From: JBMOLK01 sp049325575
GTDB taxonomy: Bacteria; Bacillota; Clostridia; Acetivibrionales; Acetivibrionaceae
Assembly: GCA_049325575.1 (NCBI GenBank)
Contig: JBMOLK010000008.1
Location: 1 to 25,202 of the forward strand
Length of the DNA stretch: 25,202 bases
Direction: 5' to 3'
The notes under the pieces were generated by a model. That model searched no databases and had not been told where the DNA came from. It saw only the letters and a program-made list of their open reading frames with translations. Position numbers and translations under genes: made by a program. Positions 1 to 6,376 of this stretch are shown here, piece after piece (position 1 is the stretch's first letter; each line of letters starts with the position of its first letter).

Positions 1-634
1 TAGGAGTTGGAGTTATAGTAGGTGTAGGAGTCGGAGTAACAGTTGGAGTTGGGCTAGGCGCTGCCGGTTCTGTTCCCCAGGCCAGGACCCCATTAATATA
101 GCCTGTAACTTTTGACCAGTCTGTATATGTCGAAGTCGTAGAATTGAAGGAATAATCATTTGTTTGTGTATAACTGGTCCAGGTGGATTTGGCGAATCTT
201 GACTGTACTTCCACATATGTACCGGGTGAAAGAGTACCTGCACCTGATGTAAACCCTATTTCAAGATAATAGTCTGCATATTGTGAAGGAGAAGTCATCT
301 TGAAGAATGATCCTCTAACATTTATACTACCTTTACTTGACCAGTCACACCAATAGTTTTGTGTTGTTTCACCATCGATGGTATAATAGTATCTAACTTT
401 TATATCATATAAATTAATGGATGAAGTTCCGGTATTATAAATTCTAAACTCGGGATAGACGGTATCGCTTAGACTGGCCTTGCTATGGTTGTAGAACTGA
501 ACTTTTATACTTCCAGAGGTTGAAGTTTCTGCATTAACCTTCTTTGGTGCTGCAATGACCAGCATGGAGTTAATTACTAGAACAAATGCAAGAACTAACG
601 ATGAAATAATAATATACAGCTTTTTATAACTCAT
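1..634 (-). CDS. Secreted protein with N-terminal family 3 carbohydrate-binding module (CBM3), partial
   Basis: This reading frame starts at ATG 634-632 and stays open to the window edge, so the C-terminal part is missing. A GGAGGG ribosome binding site lies 6 nt upstream. Residues 1-35 form a signal peptide: SYKK, a long hydrophobic core, then a VNA/E cleavage site. Residues about 42-190 are a CBM3, seen in VRYYYTIDGE (80-89), YWCDWSS (94-100), ADYYLEIGFTSGAGTLSPG (120-138), WTSYTQTNDYSFN (152-164) and VTGYINGVLAWG (176-187). CBM3 modules bind crystalline cellulose or act as enzyme or scaffold accessories. Residues 191-211 are a Thr/Pro linker, so another module should follow off the window: a glycoside hydrolase, a dockerin or another binding module. 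An RsgI-type anti-sigma factor is unlikely because those carry CBM3 at the C-terminus after a membrane helix. The catalytic identity cannot be read here. Confidence 0.9.
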   Translation of the reverse strand, partial: MSYKKLYIIISSLVLAFVLVINSMLVIAAPKKVNAETSTSGSIKVQFYNHSKASLSDTVYPEFRIYNTGTSSINLYDIKVRYYYTIDGETTQNYWCDWSSKGSINVRGSFFKMTSPSQYADYYLEIGFTSGAGTLSPGTYVEVQSRFAKSTWTSYTQTNDYSFNSTTSTYTDWSKVTGYINGVLAWGTEPAAPSPTPTVTPTPTPTITPTP

Positions 635-669
635 TACAATCCCTCCTCAACAAAATAGTTTACATAACA

Positions 670-699
670 ATTATATTACCGTTAACCAAATTACAGCAA
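670..699 (-). promoter_or_regulatory. Candidate sigma-A promoter for the CBM3 gene
   Basis: On the minus strand TTGCTG (699-694) is followed after 18 nt by TATAAT (675-670), about 35 nt before the start codon. The -10 is perfect and the -35 matches three of six positions. Clostridial cellulosome genes may also use alternative SigI factors, which this reading does not exclude. Confidence 0.35.
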
Positions 700-840
700 T
701 GAGAAATAGAGTCTAGAAAAAATAGGACCTTGCTTATAAGTCTATAGTACTAATGGTTCCTAAGATAAGAATGGTATTTCTATAATTGGTTTAAATATTT
801 GCTCTTTTAATTATATTTATCTTTTAATTACCATAATAAG

Positions 841-849
841 TGGTATAAT
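841..849 (+). promoter_or_regulatory. Candidate extended -10 promoter for the small ORF at 894
   Basis: TGG followed by TATAAT (844-849) forms an extended -10 box (TGnTATAAT) 45 nt upstream of the ATG at 894. No convincing -35 hexamer is visible, which is usual for extended -10 promoters. It would drive the 60-residue ORF and probably the PLP decarboxylase behind it. Confidence 0.4.
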
Positions 850-893
850 TATATATATTTTTTATTAATCTTAATAAGGTAGGGGTAAGTATT

Positions 894-1076
894 ATGAAGG
901 CTAGAGATAAGAAAAAATTATACAGGGTATGGCATACAGACAAAAAAACCTGTTCAAAGTTTGATGAAAAGCAAAGCGAGGAAGTCAGTGCATCAAGTGT
1001 TAAAGAGGCAAAAGAGATAGTACAGAAGATGTACCCAGGCCACAGGATAACATCTGCATGGCTGGTTGAAAAATAG
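894..1076 (+). CDS. Small uncharacterised protein (60 aa)
   Basis: I do not recognise the family. The ATG at 894 has an AGGGG ribosome binding site about 9 nt upstream, and an extended -10 promoter lies just before it. The product is short, basic and soluble, with no signal or membrane segment. The middle (ASSVKEAKEIVQKMYPG, residues 33-49) looks like one amphipathic helix. It is flanked by strand-like stretches KLYRVWHT (8-15) and ITSAWLVE (52-59), giving a beta-alpha-beta pattern with aromatic residues in both strands. The single Cys (20) makes a zinc site unlikely. It ends 51 nt before the decarboxylase gene with no terminator between, so co-transcription is likely. An overlapping minus-strand frame of 101 codons lacks a ribosome binding site and is judged a shadow. 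Confidence 0.65.
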   Translation: MKARDKKKLYRVWHTDKKTCSKFDEKQSEEVSASSVKEAKEIVQKMYPGHRITSAWLVEK

Positions 1077-1127
1077 AATCTTTCTATAGGATTAAATATA
1101 TTTATGGGGTGAACAGTCATTAGTAAC

Positions 1128-2543
1128 ATGAATATCCCTATATATAACGCATTATATAATTATTCCCGTTTACGTCCGGTTCCTTTTCACATGCCGGGCC
1201 ACAAGCTTGGAAAAGGTATCCCTTCAGCACTTTTGAGGGACCTTAATTTTCTTGATTTGACAGAAATACCCGGGCTTGATAACCTTCATTATCCCGGTGG
1301 AATAATAAAGGAAGCTCAAGAGCTTGCAGCTACGGCGTTTGGAGCAGATCAAACCTTCTTTTTGGTAAATGGGTCTACTTGTGGAATACAGGCGGCTATT
1401 ATGACCTTATGTAGACCTGGGGATAAACTCATAGCAGCAAGGGACTGTCACAGGTCTGCCGTGGGTGGGATGATACTTTCAGGGACGATCCCTGTTTACA
1501 TAAAACCTGAATTTGATATGAACTTTGGAATACCTACAGTTATAAAGATTTCAGAAATTGAAGAAGCATTGAAAAAGAACCCTGATGCAGTTGGAGTTTA
1601 CATAACAAGGCCCAGCTATTACGGGGTATGCTCTGATATTGAAGCTGTCTGTAAGCTAGTTCATTCATATAATAAGGTTCTTATAGTGGATGAAGCTCAT
1701 GGGGCTCATTTGAGGTTTTCAAAAAAACTGCCCTCCTGTGCGCTGGATTATGGGGCGGATATTTGCATTCAAAGCGCACATAAAACTCTGCCTGCCTTTA
1801 CCCAGGGTGCATATCTTCACGTGAAGGGCCACCGGATAGATATTGAAAAACTTAAGTCTAATCTTGCACTTCTGCAGACTTCCAGCCCATCATATATTAT
1901 TATGGCTTTTTTGGATATTGCGCGTGCGATCATGGAGGAAAGAGGGGAAGATTCTATTGACGGGCTGATTAAAAGTTTGGATTGGCTAAATGAAACCATA
2001 CTTGGAAGTACGTCATATAAGATTCTTTCAGATGGTGAAATAAAAACAGGCGAAGTAGATAAGACAAGAGTTGTTATAAACGTAAGAAGTATTGGAAGGT
2101 CAGGATATGAAGTTGAAGATATTCTAAGAAGCCGCTATAACATACAGGTGGAAATGGCAGATTTATATAACATTGTCTGTATAACCACCATAGCTGATAA
2201 TATGAAAGACTTTGAAAAACTATATTCAGCACTTCATGAAATAAATAATGAGTTTTATAGTGCCAGTCCGCTAAAGGAAATAAATATTAAAGACTTAAGT
2301 ATTCCACCGCAGAAAGTTGAGCTAAATAAGCTTACGCACCTAAGCTCTGTCAGAAAAAAACTCTTTGAAGCTGTAGGTATGGTTAGCAAGGGGATGATAA
2401 CTCCTTACCCTCCGGGAATACCCCTCATTTGTCCGGGAGAGGCCATCACAGAGGATGCAGCAGGGTATATTGGAAGAATTATTGAAGCTGGCGGAGTCGT
2501 TAACGGAGTATCCGCTGACCTTGAAGTAGAGGTTGTCAAATAG
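1128..2543 (+). CDS. yaaO: PLP-dependent Orn/Lys/Arg decarboxylase family protein (YaaO/SpeA type)
   Basis: This is a fold-type I, PLP-dependent amino acid decarboxylase of the short Gram-positive arginine/lysine/ornithine decarboxylase family. It would make a polyamine precursor (agmatine, cadaverine or putrescine) in the cytoplasm. The N-terminus has the family signature PVPFHMPGHKLGKG (residues 18-31). VDEAHGAH (187-194) supplies the cofactor-binding Asp188. SAHKTLPAFTQGAY (216-229) carries the expected Schiff-base Lys219. The C-terminal domain ends with the PYPPGIPLICPGE loop. Length (471 aa) fits the family, and gene order (yaaO just before tmk) matches B. subtilis. Substrate cannot be assigned from sequence. 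The ATG at 1128 lies 16 nt from the only ribosome binding site (GGGGTG, 1106-1111). An in-frame ATT at 1119 would be optimally spaced, and an in-frame TGA at 1110 limits any further extension. Confidence 0.9.
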   Translation: MNIPIYNALYNYSRLRPVPFHMPGHKLGKGIPSALLRDLNFLDLTEIPGLDNLHYPGGIIKEAQELAATAFGADQTFFLVNGSTCGIQAAIMTLCRPGDKLIAARDCHRSAVGGMILSGTIPVYIKPEFDMNFGIPTVIKISEIEEALKKNPDAVGVYITRPSYYGVCSDIEAVCKLVHSYNKVLIVDEAHGAHLRFSKKLPSCALDYGADICIQSAHKTLPAFTQGAYLHVKGHRIDIEKLKSNLALLQTSSPSYIIMAFLDIARAIMEERGEDSIDGLIKSLDWLNETILGSTSYKILSDGEIKTGEVDKTRVVINVRSIGRSGYEVEDILRSRYNIQVEMADLYNIVCITTIADNMKDFEKLYSALHEINNEFYSASPLKEINIKDLSIPPQKVELNKLTHLSSVRKKLFEAVGMVSKGMITPYPPGIPLICPGEAITEDAAGYIGRIIEAGGVVNGVSADLEVEVVK

Positions 2544-2547
2544 TTGT

Positions 2548-2586
2548 GGTACAATACAAGTAACCGGGTACAATTTTTAAAATTGT
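2548..2586. repeat. Direct repeat GGTACAAT x2 plus AT-rich palindrome before tmk
   Basis: GGTACAAT occurs at 2548-2555 and again at 2567-2574, a spacing of 19 bp or nearly two helical turns. The second copy runs into a perfect inverted repeat, ACAATTTT-T-AAAATTGT (2570-2586). It lies between the decarboxylase stop and the tmk ribosome binding site. It could be an operator, or chance in AT-rich DNA. Confidence 0.3.
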
Positions 2587-2632
2587 AAAAATGGCATTTA
2601 AGAAATCAACCTGGATTTGACAGGAGGTATAT

Positions 2633-3310
2633 ATGCAAGGAAAGCTGATCATAATTGAGAGCGGGTCTGACGCCAGCGGCAAGGCAACACAGACTGAAAA
2701 ATTATTTAATAGATTGACACAGGATAATTTTAAAGTAAAGAAAATTACTTTCCCCAACTATAACAGTAATTCGTCTGCCCTGGTAAAGATGTATCTTAAC
2801 GGGGACTTCGGAAAGGACCCCAATGACGTAAATCCTTATGTTGCTTCAACCTTTTATGCCGTTGACAGGTTCGCATCGTACAAGACGGAATGGGGAGAAC
2901 CCTACCGCAGCGGTACCATAATACTTGCCGACAGATATACTACCTCCAACATGGTGCATCAGGCTGCAAAAATAAAAGATCCAAAAGAAAAGGACAGTTT
3001 TCTTAAGTGGCTTTGGGACTTTGAATTCAATATATACAAGCTTCCTGTACCCGACTGCGTTTTGTTTTTGGATATGCCGCCCCAGTACAGCAGGATGCTC
3101 ATGGCAGAAAGAGCAAACAAGTTTACAGGGGAGCAGCAGAAAGATATTCATGAAAGAAACGATGACTATTTGGTAGAATCATATAATAATTCCTTGTACG
3201 TGGCAAATAAGTACAATTGGACTAAAATAAGCTGCGTTGAGGATGGAAACTTAAAGTCGATAAATGATATACATGAAGCAATATATAAAACCGTGAGAAA
3301 AATATTGTAA
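2633..3310 (+). CDS. tmk: Thymidylate kinase (dTMP kinase)
   Basis: Thymidylate kinase phosphorylates dTMP to dTDP with ATP, a required step in dTTP synthesis. The P-loop is at the N-terminus: GSDASGKATQ (residues 11-20), with Lys17 binding phosphate. The acceptor-binding DRY motif is in ILADRYTTSNMVHQ, and a Lys/Arg-rich LID segment (MAERANKFTGEQQ) follows the FLDMPP strand. The start is firm: AGGAGG (2622-2627) sits 5 nt before the ATG. Length (225 aa) is normal. The P-loop reads SDASGKAT rather than the common GxDGxGKST, so this belongs to a divergent thymidylate kinase subgroup. The usual B. subtilis follower darA (yaaQ) is absent. The 227-nt gap to yaaR holds a structured leader instead. 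Confidence 0.88.
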   Translation: MQGKLIIIESGSDASGKATQTEKLFNRLTQDNFKVKKITFPNYNSNSSALVKMYLNGDFGKDPNDVNPYVASTFYAVDRFASYKTEWGEPYRSGTIILADRYTTSNMVHQAAKIKDPKEKDSFLKWLWDFEFNIYKLPVPDCVLFLDMPPQYSRMLMAERANKFTGEQQKDIHERNDDYLVESYNNSLYVANKYNWTKISCVEDGNLKSINDIHEAIYKTVRKIL

Positions 3311-3414
3311 TCAATAAGTACCAAATTTAATCCGATTAATAATAATAGAGTTAATTTTTTATACTGACATCAATTGTTTAATGGCTTAGGATTTTATATA
3401 TTTGTTTAAACTAC

Positions 3415-3489
3415 TATAATATTAGTCTATAATACTTTATATACGTTTGTGACCGGGAGCTGTCGCACCTTGGTGGACTTTTGATCAAA
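3415..3489 (+). promoter_or_regulatory. Promoter-like boxes and structured leader upstream of yaaR
   Basis: Two TATAAT hexamers (3415-3420 and 3428-3433) lie at the 3' part of an AT-rich stretch, without a clear -35. Just downstream is a GC-richer patch (about 3450-3480) with a small stable hairpin: GUC-(G)-CAC, loop CUUG, GUG-GAC (about 3462-3478). Next comes the palindrome TTTGATCAAA (3480-3489). The patch lies about 60-90 nt before the yaaR start, so it would be in the 5' leader of the yaaR-holB-ricT transcript. I do not recognise it as a named riboswitch. Confidence 0.35.
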
Positions 3490-3537
3490 TACCCTAAGAA
3501 GTAATATGCAGTTCACTAAAAACAGGAGTGGATAATT

Positions 3538-3990
3538 ATGAAGATAAGGGAAAGCATTAACAGCTCTTCAGGTGTACCGGAAATATCGGCAAAGGATGAG
3601 AAAAGAGTATCGGACAGCAGCGGCGCCAGTTTTAAAAGCCATTTAAGACGCTTTGATGAACGAAGCTTTGAAGACAGAATTCATCATCTGGTTGCACAGA
3701 TTGAGGAACAGGGAGAGAAGCTTGGCAAGAAGGTGGATGTGAGGGAACTCAAGATTTACAAACGCCTCATATCGGAATTCCTGGATGAAGCCTTGAATAA
3801 CTCTCACAAGTTCTCTAAGGACAGCTATCTCGATAGAAGAGGAAGATATAAGGTGTTTGCAACTGTAAAAAAAGTAAATGAGGAACTGGAAGGCCTCACT
3901 AAGGACGTATTAAGTGCAGAGAAGGATAACATCAGGATACTGCAGAGAATAGAAGATATTAGAGGACTCATTCTGGATATCACATTATAG
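3538..3990 (+). CDS. yaaR: YaaR family protein (DUF327)
   Basis: This is a DUF327/YaaR protein of 150 residues, a conserved Firmicutes family of unknown function nearly always encoded beside holB and yaaT. The N-terminal 30 residues are polar and probably disordered. The remainder is predicted helical and highly charged: an RRFDERSFEDRIHHLV segment, then VDVRELKIYKRLISEFLDEAL, and a conserved YLDRRGRYKVFATVKKVNEE stretch before a final helix (ILQRIEDIRGLILDI). No catalytic motif or membrane segment is visible. The ATG at 3538 has AGGAG 7-8 nt upstream. The TAG stop ends 20 nt before the best holB start, consistent with one operon. Confidence 0.88.
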   Translation: MKIRESINSSSGVPEISAKDEKRVSDSSGASFKSHLRRFDERSFEDRIHHLVAQIEEQGEKLGKKVDVRELKIYKRLISEFLDEALNNSHKFSKDSYLDRRGRYKVFATVKKVNEELEGLTKDVLSAEKDNIRILQRIEDIRGLILDITL

Positions 3991-4010
3991 TGACTGGGCA
4001 GGGGTGTAGC

Positions 4011-5009
4011 GTGGATTTTAACGGAATTATCGGGCAAAGAGAGATTGTTGAAAGCTTGAAATCACTCTTAAGGAATAATAAGATTGGACATGCATATATA
4101 TTCTCAGGACCTAAGGGTATAGGTAAGGAGACTATGGCCAGGGTATTTGCTTCGGTGCTGCTTTGCAGCAGTGATGCAGTGGGAGCTGTGGATGAAAGCT
4201 GCGCAAAGTGCCAGTCCTGCCGTCTTTTTTATAACAGCTCCAATCCGGATTTTAATGTTGTAGAGGCCGGAGGGTCAAGTATAAGTGTTGAGGATATAAG
4301 AAATATGCAGCATGATATATCTATAAGGCCCCTTTATTCTCAAAGAAAAGTGTATTTGATTTTAGAAGCGGAAAAGATGACTGTACAGGCACAGAACTGT
4401 CTTCTAAAAACCCTGGAGGAACCTCCAAAGTATGCAGTTATTATACTCACTACATCCAATTATGACAGCCTGTTAGAGACAATACGCTCAAGAAGTATGA
4501 GATATGATTTTAAGAAGAACTCATTTGATGAAGTAGTAGAGTTCTTAAAAGAAAGAACCGGGAAAGATTCCGGGGAAATAGGCTTTATTGCCTCCTATGC
4601 AGACGGGGTTATTGGAAGTGCCTTGGAACTTATGGAGTCCGAAGACTTTAAGGAAATCCGGGAAAAGGCCGTTGAATTGGTGTTAAGGCTTAACGGGGCA
4701 AAACTTGTTGATATCTTCGAGATTTATGACTTCTTTGAAGAGAACAGGGATAGAATAGACCAAATACTTGATATAATGCTGGTATTCTACAGAGATTTGC
4801 TGGTAGCCGGAAAGTCTGGAAATGAAAATATATTGATTAATTCGGATAAAAAGGATATTATATTAAGGAATGTGGATAAATTTTCGATGGAAAAGCTTTT
4901 GAAAAACATTGAAACAATCGAAGCTGTTCGCAAAAATATAAAGCAGAATGCGAATTATCAGCTTGCTATAGAGGTTATGCTAATGAAACTTCAGGAGGAA
5001 AACTCGTAA
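4011..5009 (+). CDS. holB: DNA polymerase III delta-prime subunit
   Basis: Delta-prime is part of the clamp loader that places the beta sliding clamp on primed DNA. The N-terminus MDFNGIIGQ is typical of the DnaX/HolB AAA+ fold. Walker A is GPKGIGKET (residues 33-41). A four-Cys zinc module follows: C52, C64, C67, C70. KTLEEPPKYAVIILTTSN (133-150) carries sensor 1, and the arginine-finger region reads IRSRS (158-162) in place of the usual SRC. The Walker B region (VYLILEAEKMT) lacks the first acidic residue, which fits delta-prime not being a main ATPase. I chose GTG 4011 because AGGGG (4000-4004) is 6 nt upstream. An in-frame GTG at 3990, overlapping the yaaR stop, adds seven residues but has no ribosome binding site. 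The stop overlaps the ricT start (TAATG). Confidence 0.88.
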   Translation: MDFNGIIGQREIVESLKSLLRNNKIGHAYIFSGPKGIGKETMARVFASVLLCSSDAVGAVDESCAKCQSCRLFYNSSNPDFNVVEAGGSSISVEDIRNMQHDISIRPLYSQRKVYLILEAEKMTVQAQNCLLKTLEEPPKYAVIILTTSNYDSLLETIRSRSMRYDFKKNSFDEVVEFLKERTGKDSGEIGFIASYADGVIGSALELMESEDFKEIREKAVELVLRLNGAKLVDIFEIYDFFEENRDRIDQILDIMLVFYRDLLVAGKSGNENILINSDKKDIILRNVDKFSMEKLLKNIETIEAVRKNIKQNANYQLAIEVMLMKLQEENS

Positions 5010-5881
5010 TGGTAAAGGTGGTTGGAGTCAGATTTAAGAAAGCCGGGAAGATATATTATTTTGACCCCGGTGATCTGGTTATAGATTTAAATGAAAGTGC
5101 AATAGTTGAAACAGCAAGGGGTATAGAGTTTGGCCAGGTTGTGGTTCCTAATACCGAGGTTAGTGAGGAAGAGATTGTAGCACCCTTGAAAAAGGTAATA
5201 AGAATAGCTACCGAAGAAGATAAATTGCATCACGAAGAAAACACAAGAAAAGAGAAAGAAGCTTTTGATATTTGTCTTCAAAAAATACACGATCACAGCC
5301 TTGATATGAAGCTTATAGATGTAGAATATACATTTGACAATAATAAGGTTTTATTCTATTTTACTGCTGACGGAAGGGTAGACTTCAGAGAACTGGTAAA
5401 AGACCTGGCATCAGTATTCAGGACCAGGATAGAGCTAAGGCAGATAGGTGTCAGGGATGAGGCGAAAATGATGGGCGGATTGGGCGTTTGCGGCCGTGTT
5501 CTCTGCTGTAATTCATTTCTAGGTGATTTCCAGCCTGTGTCGATAAAGATGGCTAAGGAGCAGGGATTGTCCCTAAACCCTACAAAGATTTCAGGTGCCT
5601 GCGGAAGACTCATGTGCTGCTTAAAATATGAGCAGGATGCTTATGAAGAGATAATTGCCAGAGTTCCGAAAGAAGGAGCAATTGTTGAGACACCTGACGG
5701 TCAGGGAGTAATAATGGCCATAAGCTTATTAAAGGAACTGGTAAAGGTAAGGCTTGATAAGGGTAACGAAACTGACCTTAAGATATATAGCGCCAGCGAA
5801 GTGAAGGTAATAAAAGATGTAAGCCGCGAGGAAATAGATGAAGAAATAAATTTTGATGAACTAAAGCAGTTGGAAGACTGA
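5009..5881 (+). CDS. ricT: RicT/YaaT, PSP1-domain Fe-S protein of the Ric complex
   Basis: RicT (YaaT) is the PSP1-domain member of the RicA-RicF-RicT complex, which in B. subtilis supports RNase Y-dependent mRNA maturation, sporulation and biofilm formation, and carries [4Fe-4S] clusters. The expected cysteines are all present: CGRVLCC (C161, C166, C167) and CGRLMCC (C198, C203, C204). Other family signatures are GIEFGQVVVP (38-47), ADGRVDFRELVKDLA (120-134), RIELRQIGVRDEAKMMGG (140-157) and LNPTKISGACGR (189-200). Residues after 270 form an acidic tail. Length (290 aa) is close to the family norm. AGGAGG lies 9 nt before the ATG, and the start overlaps the holB stop by one base, indicating translational coupling. 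In B. subtilis yabA follows; here a ferredoxin takes that place. Confidence 0.92.
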   Translation: MVKVVGVRFKKAGKIYYFDPGDLVIDLNESAIVETARGIEFGQVVVPNTEVSEEEIVAPLKKVIRIATEEDKLHHEENTRKEKEAFDICLQKIHDHSLDMKLIDVEYTFDNNKVLFYFTADGRVDFRELVKDLASVFRTRIELRQIGVRDEAKMMGGLGVCGRVLCCNSFLGDFQPVSIKMAKEQGLSLNPTKISGACGRLMCCLKYEQDAYEEIIARVPKEGAIVETPDGQGVIMAISLLKELVKVRLDKGNETDLKIYSASEVKVIKDVSREEIDEEINFDELKQLED

Positions 5882-5989
5882 AAATAGTGAATTATTTGAT
5901 GTATTGCGAAGTAAATTTAAAAAAGTAGTTTCCTTTAAGTAATTTTGGTGGTAAAATAAAGAAGTTATAAAATCAGGTTTTATTTTAGT

Positions 5990-6005
5990 TTTAGTGCTTA
6001 CTAAA
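5990..6005. promoter_or_regulatory. Inverted repeat upstream of the ferredoxin gene
   Basis: TTTAGT-GCTT-ACTAAA is a perfect 6-bp inverted repeat about 30 nt before the ferredoxin ATG and just ahead of its AGGAGG site (6018-6023). It could be an operator or a short 5'-leader hairpin. The surrounding DNA is very AT-rich, so chance is not excluded. Confidence 0.3.
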
Positions 6006-6033
6006 GCAAATTTTTATAGGAGGTGTACCAGAC

Positions 6034-6204
6034 ATGGCATATTTTATTAATGATGCTTGTATAAGCTGTGGTGCTTGTGAGTCAGAGTGCCCTGTATCTT
6101 GTATTTCAGCAGGAGACAGCGTTTATGTTATCGATGCTGACGCTTGTATAGATTGCGGAGCATGTGCAAACGTTTGTCCGGTTGATGCTCCGGAACAAAA
6201 GTAA
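6034..6204 (+). CDS. 2[4Fe-4S] clostridial-type ferredoxin
   Basis: This 56-residue protein is a classic bacterial 2[4Fe-4S] ferredoxin, a low-potential electron carrier in anaerobes (pyruvate:ferredoxin oxidoreductase, hydrogenase and similar partners). It has two CxxCxxCxxxCP motifs: C9, C12, C15, C19 and C38, C41, C44, C48. An additional Cys23 follows the first motif. The internal pseudo-twofold repeat (ACISCGACESECP and ACIDCGACANVCP) is clear. AGGAGG lies 10 nt before the ATG. It stands alone, with a 150-nt AT-rich upstream region and its own strong terminator, so it is probably monocistronic and highly expressed. It occupies the slot where yabA sits in Bacillus. Confidence 0.96.
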   Translation: MAYFINDACISCGACESECPVSCISAGDSVYVIDADACIDCGACANVCPVDAPEQK

Positions 6205-6214
6205 TAATGCCTTG

Positions 6215-6259
6215 AAAGGAGTCAAATAGGTTACTTGACCTTCGTTTGGCTCCTTTTTT
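6215..6259 (+). terminator. Rho-independent terminator of the ferredoxin gene
   Basis: AAAGGAGTCAAA (6215-6226) pairs with TTTGGCTCCTTT (6245-6256) through one G-U pair, and a T run continues to 6259. The 18-nt loop can form an inner GGT/ACC stem. It starts 11 nt after the ferredoxin stop. Confidence 0.88.
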
Positions 6260-6298
6260 GCTGCAATTTACTACTATCTGTTTGGCAGCGGTCTTATT

Positions 6299-6328
6299 TT
6301 GTAAAATTTAGTGTATACATCCTATAAG
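6299..6328 (+). promoter_or_regulatory. Candidate sigma-A promoter for trmN6-rsmI
   Basis: TTGTAA (6299-6304) and TATAAG (6323-6328) are separated by 18 nt, about 45 nt before the trmN6 start and downstream of the ferredoxin terminator. The -35 matches 4/6 and the -10 matches 5/6. Confidence 0.35.
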
Positions 6329-6376
6329 TGTGGAAGAATAAAAATGTAATCATTAAGTGTAACGCAGGTGTTGAAT

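Noticed and set aside
1..60. Short repeated units resembling a tandem or CRISPR-like array
   Set aside because: These are codons of the Thr-Pro linker of the CBM3 protein on the minus strand, not spaced repeats.
824..1129. 101-codon minus-strand frame opposite the 60-aa ORF
   Set aside because: No ribosome binding site, Phe/Leu/Ser-rich shadow composition, and the plus-strand ORF has better signals.
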